The translations under genes were made by a program, and so were the position numbers. From Treponema sp. (GTDB lineage Bacteria > Spirochaetota > Spirochaetia > Treponematales > Breznakiellaceae): a stretch of DNA of 56,574 nucleotides. The notes under the pieces are model-generated. The model worked only from the letters and a program-made list of their open reading frames with translations, did not search any database and was not told the origin of the DNA. The DNA lies in assembly GCA_031257105.1 (NCBI GenBank), contig JAIRPG010000007.1:1-56574 (forward strand). Reading direction: 5' to 3'. Of this stretch, positions 1 to 6,739 are shown one piece after another. Positions within the stretch are counted from its first letter, which is position 1, and each line of letters begins with the position of its first letter.

Positions 1-130
1 CGATGAATACTATTTTTTGATCCACCGCCGCGCCCCCCGCCTTTTCCCGGTGCCGTTCCTGCCACCATGCTTCCGGCCTGGCTTCGGGAACAATCGCCCG
101 ATCCTCCGGTGAAACTCCCTGATCCATCAT
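1..130 (-). CDS. SGNH/GDSL-type hydrolase, N-terminal part (cut by window edge)
   Basis: The reading frame opens with ATG ATG at 130 on the minus strand and stays open to the window edge, giving about 43 residues. The ATG overlaps the TGA of the upstream glycosidase (ATGA), so the two genes are co-transcribed and probably translationally coupled. The visible pattern, EAWWQERHREK followed by a hydrophobic strand VDQKIVFI, matches the stretch just before the GDS catalytic serine block in SGNH/GDSL esterases of the PAF-acetylhydrolase-like group. The catalytic residues lie outside the window, so the family call is inference. Such enzymes often remove acetyl groups from plant polysaccharides, which would fit the glycosidase neighbour. 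It is not in the ORF track because it has no stop inside the window. Confidence 0.55.
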   Translation of the reverse strand, partial: MMDQGVSPEDRAIVPEARPEAWWQERHREKAGGAAVDQKIVFI

Positions 131-1644
131 CCGCCTCCGTATACCCCGTTTCTTTCCAGGGTGCAATTCTGAGCCCCCGCCGGGCTGTGAAGCTCCACCT
201 CCAGGGGACTGTCCGTCATATTGATGATCTTTTTTATACCCCCTTCCCAGCCGGTGACAAGACGCGCGCCCTCGGAAACGCTGAAAATTTCTTTCCCGTT
301 GATGGAACCCCGGCAGCGGCCCCCGCCGGTATGGAGGGTGTATTCGGCGCCGTCCCACTGCTGGGTGTAAACCGCCTCCCCGCCCTTCCTCCCGGACAAA
401 CCGAGGCAGCCCCACCAGAGCTCGTCCCCCTGGAGGTGGACACCCCAGAACCGGGACATATACTCAAGGACGCTCAGGGCCGTGGGGCCGTAGTCCGCCC
501 GCTTGTCCGCCTCGGAAAACTCCCCCGTAAAGGGATCGAACTGCTGGGGAAAGGTATTGCGCCGGCCCACGTTGTTGATGAGCTTCTCCCCCAGGATCGT
601 AAGCTCCGCGTAAAACCCGTAGTTCTCCAGCGCCCGGATAGCCCGCTGCCAGGTGAGGCCCTCGCTCTGGCCGCTCCAGTTGTTCTCACTGGCGTTGCGG
701 AAACAGGGATCGTTCACCGCGATAGACGGCAGGGGGAAGGGGGTAAAGAATTCAGCGGGGTTAAACAGGTGTTCCCGGACAAAACGCTCCGCCATATCCG
801 GCTCAAAGGAACCGAAGTACATGCAGCGGAGGTTGTTGTGGGTGAGGGTGGGCATCGTCCGGTTCGCGCTGTCCCGGTCAAAGCAGGCCCCCCTTCCCTC
901 GTCCCAGAGGGAGGAGCGGATTTTGGCCCGCACCGCCCGGGCCTTCGCCCGCCATTCGGCCTCCCTCCCGTCGTCTAACAGCGCTGAAAGCCGCGCCAGG
1001 GTCATCCGGGCGTCGTGGGAATAGCTCATCACGTCCATGGATTCGATGGGGAACACCGGGTCTCCCTCCGGGGCTTTTTCGCCGGGCCAGTACCAGCCGG
1101 GCGCTTCCAGGCCCACCACGGAAGCTCCGTGGAATCGCCCGGAATGATCCTCCCCGGTATCAACGGGGGTCCACGACTCCAGGCAGCCGTCGCCGTCTGA
1201 ATCCCGGTACTTCCACAGATACCCGTCCCAGGCCTCCAGGGATCCGGCCAGGCGTTCCAGGTACTCCCGGTCCCGCTTTTTGTTCCAGTAATAGAGGTTG
1301 AGGGCGGGGCGGGGAAAACAGAACCCCTGGAACTGGCCGTAGCGGGGGGCGAACTGCTCATTCCGCCAGTCCACCACCCCCGGGTACCGCCCGTTCCGGA
1401 GCTGGTATTCGATAAAGACCAGGACATTATTCATGGCGGCGGTCAGGTTCCGCTTGGCGTACATTTCGCCGCCCATGGGCTGGGTTTCAAGGTAGATGCT
1501 GTTATAGCCGCCCCCCTCGATAAGCACGGGGCGGCCCCGGCAGTCCTTCACATTGCCCCGGCACACAGCCTCGGCGGCGTCAAAGAGTTTTTGTAAAAAA
1601 TCGTCCCCGGCGCTAAAGGTTACTCCGGTATGCGGATAGTCCAT
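127..1644 (-). CDS. (alpha/alpha)6-barrel glycoside hydrolase, GH63/MGH1-like
   Basis: This is an intracellular glycosidase of about 505 residues with no signal peptide. It resembles the GH63/mannosylglycerate-hydrolase-like (alpha/alpha)6 barrels: an NNWSGQSEGLTWQRAI stretch, a following alternation of Tyr/Trp-rich helices, and a QFDPFTGEF loop near the C-terminal third. The ORF track starts at TTG 1647, but the ATG at 1644 overlaps the hexokinase stop as TGATG, which is the likelier start. The stop overlaps the start of the next gene (SGNH hydrolase). Position between hexokinase and an esterase suggests that it releases glucose or a similar hexose from an imported oligosaccharide. Substrate cannot be deduced from sequence; GH37- or GH15-like activities remain possible. 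Confidence 0.7.
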   Translation of the reverse strand: MDYPHTGVTFSAGDDFLQKLFDAAEAVCRGNVKDCRGRPVLIEGGGYNSIYLETQPMGGEMYAKRNLTAAMNNVLVFIEYQLRNGRYPGVVDWRNEQFAPRYGQFQGFCFPRPALNLYYWNKKRDREYLERLAGSLEAWDGYLWKYRDSDGDGCLESWTPVDTGEDHSGRFHGASVVGLEAPGWYWPGEKAPEGDPVFPIESMDVMSYSHDARMTLARLSALLDDGREAEWRAKARAVRAKIRSSLWDEGRGACFDRDSANRTMPTLTHNNLRCMYFGSFEPDMAERFVREHLFNPAEFFTPFPLPSIAVNDPCFRNASENNWSGQSEGLTWQRAIRALENYGFYAELTILGEKLINNVGRRNTFPQQFDPFTGEFSEADKRADYGPTALSVLEYMSRFWGVHLQGDELWWGCLGLSGRKGGEAVYTQQWDGAEYTLHTGGGRCRGSINGKEIFSVSEGARLVTGWEGGIKKIINMTDSPLEVELHSPAGAQNCTLERNGVYGGG

Positions 1645-3008
1645 CAAGACAGATTAGATAACGCCGCTACCGCCGCGCCGAAGAGGCTTGCCTGCTCCAC
1701 CGGCGCAATCACATAGGAACGAGGTATGTCCCTGGTGAGCATGACATGGAGATAGGACTCCAAGGCTTCCCTCATGCCCTTGTAGATCATGTAGGTGGTT
1801 CCCTCCACCGCAATCCGCGCCGGCACAAAGGGATCCCTCCCGCCATCTATACGTTCCACCATGGCGGCCACTACCGCGGCGGAAAGCAGCGCTCCCCGCT
1901 TGGTGACGATGGAAGTTAGATACACCAGCGAGGTAAGGGCGTCCCGCTCGTCGGGGCCGAAGAGTTCGCCGATAGGTCCCTCCGAAGCCAGGGGCGCGTG
2001 CATAAAACCGTTGAGATCTTTCGTTTGCAGCGTTTGCCACGCCAACAATTCATCAGATTTCCTGAACGTGAGGAGCCCGTCTCTGACAGCCTGTTTGAGG
2101 ATCCGCAAGGTCAGCGGCCCCAGGTACGCGCCGGCGCTGGCCTTCTCTTGGGTGTAGACGCCGGGTGTTTTCGTGGAGGCGTCGTATTCCCGGTCGAGGG
2201 CGCCCAGGAACCGGGGATTAAAGTTACCGCTCTCGCAGACCACGATCTGGGGGGCGGTTTCGGATTCAAAGCCGATTTTAGGGATACGCTTTTCCGGGTA
2301 GGCGGTGTTAAACCCCGTGCCCAGAATAAAACCGATCACCGGCCCGCTTTCTATACCGTAGGTATCCGCGCCTTTCCGCCTGCCGCCATCAGGGGGAATC
2401 TCCACCAGTCCGGAAAGCAGGGTCGATACGGTATCGTTGAGGAGCGCGATTCGTTCCGGAGCGCGAATCTTCCGCCGGGCCAGCGCGTCCCGCAGCCCTT
2501 GGCCGATGCGTTTACCGATCACATCCGGGGCGTCCACTTCTTTGCTCAAGGCCATGAGGATACCATCGGAATCTTTGGTTATCTCCATGGGGTAAGAAAA
2601 GCAGAAACCTATCCCTTCAATGCCTTTGGCTTCTTCTATAAGGGGCCCCGCGGCGTTGGCAATCTGATCAAAGAAAGCCTCCGCGCTTACCGCGCCATGA
2701 GTACCGGGCATGGGAACCTTCCGGGAACCTTCCGCGACCGCTTTACCCTGGTCGTCAAAGCGCACCAGGGCCGCCCGCAGGTTCGTTCCTCCGGCATCCA
2801 AAGCCAATACGGTCTTCCCCGGCGGGACGTTGGAAACGGGACTAATATACGTGGGAAGCATAGGCAGCGCCGAAGGCTGTCCTCGAAGCCCCCGCTCCAT
2901 ATTGGCAAGAACATCCCGTACCAGAATGACCGGATCGCAAATATCGTAGTGAAAACCGTAAAAACGGGCGAAATCCGCCAGCTCTTTTGGGTTAAAAGAT
3001 GAGCCCAT
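1644..3008 (-). CDS. hexokinase
   Basis: ATP-dependent sugar kinase of the hexokinase family, 454 residues, cytosolic, phosphorylating glucose or related hexoses. The phosphate-1 motif LALDAGGTNLRAALV is at about residues 68-82. GFCFSYPMEITKDSDG carries the sugar-binding segment, ALLNDTVSTLLSG holds the catalytic-base Asp, and GFILGTGFNTAYPE follows. The C-terminal GTTYMIYKG region matches the adenosine site. This is the two-domain eukaryotic-style hexokinase seen in treponemes rather than the short bacterial ROK or Glk type. A Shine-Dalgarno-like AGAGAGGA lies before ATG 3008. It is the first gene of an operon with a glycosidase and an esterase, so it probably traps sugar released by them. 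Confidence 0.93.
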   Translation of the reverse strand: MGSSFNPKELADFARFYGFHYDICDPVILVRDVLANMERGLRGQPSALPMLPTYISPVSNVPPGKTVLALDAGGTNLRAALVRFDDQGKAVAEGSRKVPMPGTHGAVSAEAFFDQIANAAGPLIEEAKGIEGIGFCFSYPMEITKDSDGILMALSKEVDAPDVIGKRIGQGLRDALARRKIRAPERIALLNDTVSTLLSGLVEIPPDGGRRKGADTYGIESGPVIGFILGTGFNTAYPEKRIPKIGFESETAPQIVVCESGNFNPRFLGALDREYDASTKTPGVYTQEKASAGAYLGPLTLRILKQAVRDGLLTFRKSDELLAWQTLQTKDLNGFMHAPLASEGPIGELFGPDERDALTSLVYLTSIVTKRGALLSAAVVAAMVERIDGGRDPFVPARIAVEGTTYMIYKGMREALESYLHVMLTRDIPRSYVIAPVEQASLFGAAVAALSNLS

Positions 3009-3039
3009 AATTTCCTCTCTTTAATATGTAGTAAGATAA

Positions 3040-3068
3040 AGTATGGCGTAGAAATTTAAAGTACGCAA
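3040..3068 (-). promoter_or_regulatory. putative sigma-70 promoter for the hexokinase operon
   Basis: On the minus strand TTGCGT (3068-3063) is followed after 17 bases by CATACT (3045-3040). The -10 matches 4 of 6 consensus bases and the -35 keeps TTG. It lies about 35 bases upstream of the hexokinase ATG. Confidence 0.35.
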
Positions 3069-3086
3069 GAGCGCCCGCTTCAAAGC

Positions 3087-3115
3087 TTGACAAAGACGAA
3101 CTATTTTCGGACGAT
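3087..3115 (+). promoter_or_regulatory. possible promoter for the YeiH-family gene
   Basis: A perfect -35 TTGACA at 3087-3092 is followed after 17 bases by the weak -10 GACGAT. The following gene begins only 17 bases later. The -10 is poor, so this is tentative. Confidence 0.25.
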
Positions 3116-3131
3116 CAAATGAGGTTGGGGT

Positions 3132-4142
3132 ATGCAAAAAATTTTCGGTATATTTTTCTGTTTGATTATCGCAACGCCGTCATGGATCATCGGCAGGCGC
3201 TTTCCGTTGATAGGAGGCCCGGTTATAGCCATTCTGACCGGCATTGTTCTATCCGCGCTTTTTCCATTTTTAACGCGGCGGCCCCGAGGGATTGTTCTTA
3301 CCGACGGCATACAATTTACGTCAAAAAAAATCTTGCAATACGCTATCATACTGCTTGGTTTTGAAATGAATATGTTTAATGTAATACAGGTAGGCGGCAT
3401 ATCGCTTTTTGTCATGCTGTTTACCTTCCTGGCCGCTTTTATGACTGCTTTCTGCGCGGGCAGGCTGCTCAAATTACCTGGGAACATAACTATTTTAATC
3501 GGAGTGGGAACCTCTATCTGCGGCGGTTCGGCTATTGCGGCGGCGGCTCCGGTTATCCGGGCGGACGATGACGACGTCGTGCGCGCCATTTCAACTATTT
3601 TTCTTTTCAATATTATTGCCGTTTTTATTTTTCCTCCGCTGGGGCGCCTTGCCGGCATGAATGATACGCAGTTCGGTATATGGGCGGGAACCGCGATTAA
3701 CGACACGTCATCGGTGGTCGCGGCGGGAACCGCGTGGAGCAGCGCGGCGGAAAACAACACGGCGCTTAATTTTGCGACAATTGTAAAATTAACGCGCGCT
3801 CTTATGATAGTTCCAACGACTTTATTTCTCGCGCTATACACCGCTCGAAAAATAAAAAACAGCGGGGAAGGAAATTTTAAATTGCGGCGCGTTTTTCCCT
3901 GGTTTGTTTTATTTTTTCTTATGGCCGCGATACTAAACACCATTTTTACCCTGCCCCCAGGCGTATCATCAACGCTGGTTCAAGCCGGTAAATTTGGAAT
4001 AACAATGGCAATGGCGTCTATCGGGCTCAATACCAATTTGAAAAAACTTATTTCCAGCGGCGTAAAACCTATCATCTTGGGAACATGCTGCTGGTTTTCA
4101 GTCGCGGTCGTCTCTTTGCTTGTTCAACAGTTTATCTCCTAA
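3132..4142 (+). CDS. YeiH/UPF0324-family membrane transporter
   Basis: Integral membrane protein of 336 residues with about ten hydrophobic segments. It belongs to the YeiH family (Cons_hypoth698, often called putative sulfate exporters). Typical family features are the N-terminal IGGPVIAILTGIV helix, the ICGGSAIAAAAPVI stretch in the middle (about residues 130-145), and the AGTAINDTSSVVAAGTAW segment. Length is normal for the family. The transported substrate is not established, and 'sulfate exporter' is only an automatic label. It stands alone: divergent from the hexokinase operon and separated by 173 bases from the next gene, which has its own promoter. Confidence 0.85.
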   Translation: MQKIFGIFFCLIIATPSWIIGRRFPLIGGPVIAILTGIVLSALFPFLTRRPRGIVLTDGIQFTSKKILQYAIILLGFEMNMFNVIQVGGISLFVMLFTFLAAFMTAFCAGRLLKLPGNITILIGVGTSICGGSAIAAAAPVIRADDDDVVRAISTIFLFNIIAVFIFPPLGRLAGMNDTQFGIWAGTAINDTSSVVAAGTAWSSAAENNTALNFATIVKLTRALMIVPTTLFLALYTARKIKNSGEGNFKLRRVFPWFVLFFLMAAILNTIFTLPPGVSSTLVQAGKFGITMAMASIGLNTNLKKLISSGVKPIILGTCCWFSVAVVSLLVQQFIS

Positions 4143-4192
4143 CGAAAGAGGCCGAAGGCCCGGAAGGCATGAGACGTGTTCCGAAACTTGGG

Positions 4193-4220
4193 TTGATCGC
4201 CGCCCCCGATCCGCTATAAT
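4193..4220 (+). promoter_or_regulatory. sigma-70 promoter upstream of the diguanylate cyclase
   Basis: TTGATC (4193-4198), a 16-base spacer and a perfect TATAAT (4215-4220). The predicted start near 4227 leaves a leader of about 90 nucleotides before the GGDEF gene. Confidence 0.65.
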
Positions 4221-4238
4221 ATGATAGGTATGGCCCGT

Positions 4239-4290
4239 GACACGTTACCTCAAACCACATATAGTCAGACTTTCCGTGTCCAGAGGGTAA
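4239..4290 (+). other. possible pseudoknot-like fold in the GGDEF-gene leader
   Basis: GACACG (4239-4244) pairs perfectly with CGTGTC (4275-4280), and TTACC (4245-4249) can pair with GGTAA (4286-4290). The two helices interleave, which is the topology of an H-type pseudoknot, just upstream of the AGGAG ribosome site. Helices this short can arise by chance. No known riboswitch consensus was recognised. Confidence 0.25.
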
Positions 4291-4315
4291 ACGGAGAACA
4301 GGAGATCATTCAAAT

Positions 4316-5215
4316 ATGGGAAAAAGGATACGCATCCTGCTCGTTGATGCCGGAACGTCAAATTTAGAGATACTAAGCCGGATCTTTTCTTCCAGCTACA
4401 ACGTGCTGACCGCGGTAAACGGCGCTGAGGCCCTGAGCCGCGCGGTAAAGGAACAGCCCGACTTGATACTCCTGGATATTCTGCTGCCGGATAGTTCCGG
4501 CTTTGAGGTACTGCGCCGGCTCAAAGAGATGCCGGAGACAACCAAGATCCCGGTGATCCTTACCGCCAGCCTTTCTTCCGACGAGGACGAGGAACGGGGC
4601 CTGCTTATGGGCGCGGTGGACTACTTCACCAAACCGTTCCGCAAGCTCGTTGTCCGCGCGCGGGTGATGCTCCAGATTGAGAACATAAAACAGCGAAGGA
4701 AGCTGGAACGGATGAGTACGATAGACGCCTTGACGGAGATTCCAAATCGGCGGGGCTTTGACATCAGGCTCAATGTGGAATGGAACCACGCCATCCGAGA
4801 GAAGCTTCCGCTCTCGATGTTAATGATGGATTTGGACAACTTTAAGATTTACAACGATACATACGGCCACCCCCAGGGTGATACGCTGCTTAAAGCGGTG
4901 GCGGAGGTATTCCATTTCGCGGCAAAACGGGCGGAGGATATAGCGGCGCGTCTGGGCGGGGAGGAATTCGCCGTCCTCTTGCCGAACACGGGGCTCGATG
5001 GCGCCCTGCTCTCCGCCGAACGGATCCGGGCGAAGGTGGAACGTATGGTCGTGCCTACCGTGGACGGCAAGCCTACGCGGGTAACTATCAGCATCGGCGT
5101 GGCCGTCGTCAAGCCGAAACCGGGGGATGATATGGCGGAACTTATCACCAGGGCCGATGAATGTCTCTACGCCGCGAAAGAAGCCGGACGGAACCGGGTT
5201 CACCATACCGGTTAA
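4316..5215 (+). CDS. response-regulator diguanylate cyclase (REC-GGDEF, PleD-like)
   Basis: Cytosolic two-domain protein of 299 residues that should make cyclic di-GMP in response to phosphorylation. The receiver domain covers about residues 5-120: the phospho-acceptor Asp in LILLDILLPDSSG, the switch Thr in ILTASLSSDE and the Lys in YFTKPF are all present. The acidic pocket pair is partly altered (LLVDAG instead of the usual DD). The GGDEF domain covers about 140-295 with DALTEIPNRRGFD and an intact active loop GGEEF. I see no RxxD inhibitory site directly before GGEEF (the sequence is IAARLGGEEF), so classical product inhibition may be absent. No cognate histidine kinase is in the window. 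It is probably monocistronic. Confidence 0.93.
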   Translation: MGKRIRILLVDAGTSNLEILSRIFSSSYNVLTAVNGAEALSRAVKEQPDLILLDILLPDSSGFEVLRRLKEMPETTKIPVILTASLSSDEDEERGLLMGAVDYFTKPFRKLVVRARVMLQIENIKQRRKLERMSTIDALTEIPNRRGFDIRLNVEWNHAIREKLPLSMLMMDLDNFKIYNDTYGHPQGDTLLKAVAEVFHFAAKRAEDIAARLGGEEFAVLLPNTGLDGALLSAERIRAKVERMVVPTVDGKPTRVTISIGVAVVKPKPGDDMAELITRADECLYAAKEAGRNRVHHTG

Positions 5216-5221
5216 GCGGAA

Positions 5222-5354
5222 GTTGTTCTATAACTGAAGTTATTGAACAACTCTAATATATGAAAAACGCGGTTTTGGAGCCCGTCGGGCGAAAAACCGC
5301 AAGAGCCTGTGCATTGAACCGGAGGTTTGCGCGAACCGGGTTTTGCACCGGCTC
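5222..5354 (+). promoter_or_regulatory. hairpin-rich leader upstream of aspS
   Basis: Three consecutive inverted repeats fill the 166-base gap before AspRS. (1) 14-base arms GTTGTTCTATAACT / AGTTATTGAACAAC with one mismatch (5222-5251). (2) GCGGTTTT / AAAACCGC (5269-5276 and 5293-5300), enclosing GCCC-GTC-GGGC. (3) a long composite stem (5303-5354) where GAGCC-T-GTGC pairs with GCAC-C-GGCTC, enclosing AACC-GGA-GGTT and AACC-G-GGTT arms. The last stem is followed by GGTATTTTG, a weak U-rich run, about 28 bases before ATG. Hairpin 1 could be the terminator of the upstream cyclase gene; hairpin 3 looks like an attenuator or a tRNA-mimic regulator. Function is inferred only. Confidence 0.5.
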
Positions 5355-5381
5355 GGTATTTTGATCCGCCAGGAGGAAGTT

Positions 5382-6716
5382 ATGCGCGTTCTCGCCAAAG
5401 AAATGGCCGAAGCGGCCCGGACGAGGGGCGGCGAAGAAGCGGAAGCCGCAGGCTGGGTACACCGGATTCGGGATATGGGGGGGATACGCTTTGTGCTCCT
5501 CCGGGATAGATCGGGGATAGTGCAGTTGGTGTTGTCTGAGGAGCTCGGTTCCGCCGGAAAATCCGCGCCGGCCCTGGAATCGGTAATCGCCGTCCGGGGA
5601 ATCCCCGCGCTGAACGAAAAAGCCCCCGGCGGCGTCGAACTAAGGGTTTCTTCGCTGGAAACGCTCAGCGCCGCCGCGCCGGATCTCCCCTACCAGGTGA
5701 ACGGGGATGTATCCAAAACCGGTCTTGAGGCGATGCTCGATCACCGGACGCTCTCCTTAAGAAACCCCAAGATCCGCGCCATCTTCAAGGTTCAGTCCAC
5801 AATCATCGACGCGTTTCAGGCGTACCTGCGGAGCCAGGATTTTACGGAGATAAAGACCAGTAAGATCACCGGCAGCGGCGCCGAGGGGGGGACAAACCTT
5901 TTCGAGGTGGAATATTTCGACCGCAGGGTATACCTGGCCCAATCGCCCCAGCTCTACAAGCAGATCATGGTGGCCGCCGGGCTGGAACGGGTCTTTGAGG
6001 TGGGGCCGGTCTACCGGGCGGAAAAGCACGACACCCCACGGCACCTCAACGAGTATATCTCGATGGATCTGGAGATGGGGTTTATTGAATCCGAAGCCGA
6101 GCTCATCGATCTGGAAAAAAAGCTGCTGGCCGCGATTTTTGAGGAAGTCGCCCGGAGGAACAGCCCGGAACTGGAGTTGTGGAACGCCTCTGTCCCCGAT
6201 CCGGCGGCGGTTCTCAAGGCCCCGGTGGTGACTTACGAAGAGGCTCTGAAGATCGCCAATGCCGAAGCCCAGGGAAGCCGCCTCTTTGACATCAATCCCG
6301 AAGCGGAACGGTTTCTCTGTGATTGGGCCCGCCGGGATCAGGGGGTGGATCTGGTCTTTGTCAATCGGTTCCCCCGGCGGCGGCGGCCTTTCTATACATA
6401 CCCGCTGGCCGCGTCTTCTCCGGAAGCGGGCGGCGCCGCGGCGCTGACCATGAGCTTTGACTGCCTATTCCGGGGGCTGGAGATCACCTCCGGCGGCAGG
6501 CGGCAGCACGACTATCAGGCGTTGGTAGAATCGCTGCCCAAATTCGGTTTGAAGGCGGAGGACATGGCCGGGTACCTGGCGGTGTTCAAGTACGGCTGCC
6601 CTCCCCATGGAGGGTTTGCCATCGGGTGTGAACGGCTGACCCAGAAAATACTCGGGCTCCAGAACGTCAAAGAAGCAAGTCTTTTCCCCCGCGATCGCAA
6701 ACGGGTTGAACCTTAA
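5382..6716 (+). CDS. aspS: aspartyl-tRNA synthetase, archaeal type, probably non-discriminating
   Basis: Class II aminoacyl-tRNA synthetase of 444 residues, the short archaeal/eukaryotic AspRS type without the bacterial insertion domain. The N-terminal OB fold has GWVHRIRDMGGIRF and LRDRSGIVQLV. Catalytic motifs follow: YLAQSPQLYKQ, the motif-2 loop VYRAEKHDTPRHLNEY, and motif 3 GGFAIGCERLTQKIL. The residue matching Trp26 of discriminating archaeal AspRS is His here (GWVH), the state linked to charging of both tRNA-Asp and tRNA-Asn. If so, the cell needs GatCAB for Asn-tRNA. The track start (TTG 5343) is rejected: AGGAGG at 5371 lies five bases before ATG 5382. The leader is unusually structured. 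Confidence 0.9.
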   Translation: MRVLAKEMAEAARTRGGEEAEAAGWVHRIRDMGGIRFVLLRDRSGIVQLVLSEELGSAGKSAPALESVIAVRGIPALNEKAPGGVELRVSSLETLSAAAPDLPYQVNGDVSKTGLEAMLDHRTLSLRNPKIRAIFKVQSTIIDAFQAYLRSQDFTEIKTSKITGSGAEGGTNLFEVEYFDRRVYLAQSPQLYKQIMVAAGLERVFEVGPVYRAEKHDTPRHLNEYISMDLEMGFIESEAELIDLEKKLLAAIFEEVARRNSPELELWNASVPDPAAVLKAPVVTYEEALKIANAEAQGSRLFDINPEAERFLCDWARRDQGVDLVFVNRFPRRRRPFYTYPLAASSPEAGGAAALTMSFDCLFRGLEITSGGRRQHDYQALVESLPKFGLKAEDMAGYLAVFKYGCPPHGGFAIGCERLTQKILGLQNVKEASLFPRDRKRVEP

Positions 6717-6739
6717 GAGTCTAATAAGGAGAGCGCATA

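Noticed and set aside
67-978. 303-residue plus-strand ORF at the left end
   Set aside because: Pro/Leu/Val-rich antisense shadow of the glycosidase; no domain.
4227-4316. Cyclic di-GMP riboswitch
   Set aside because: No GEMM-type conserved core could be recognised in the leader.
5222-5354. T-box riboswitch for aspS
   Set aside because: I found no T-box consensus or recognisable specifier loop; only generic hairpins are supported.
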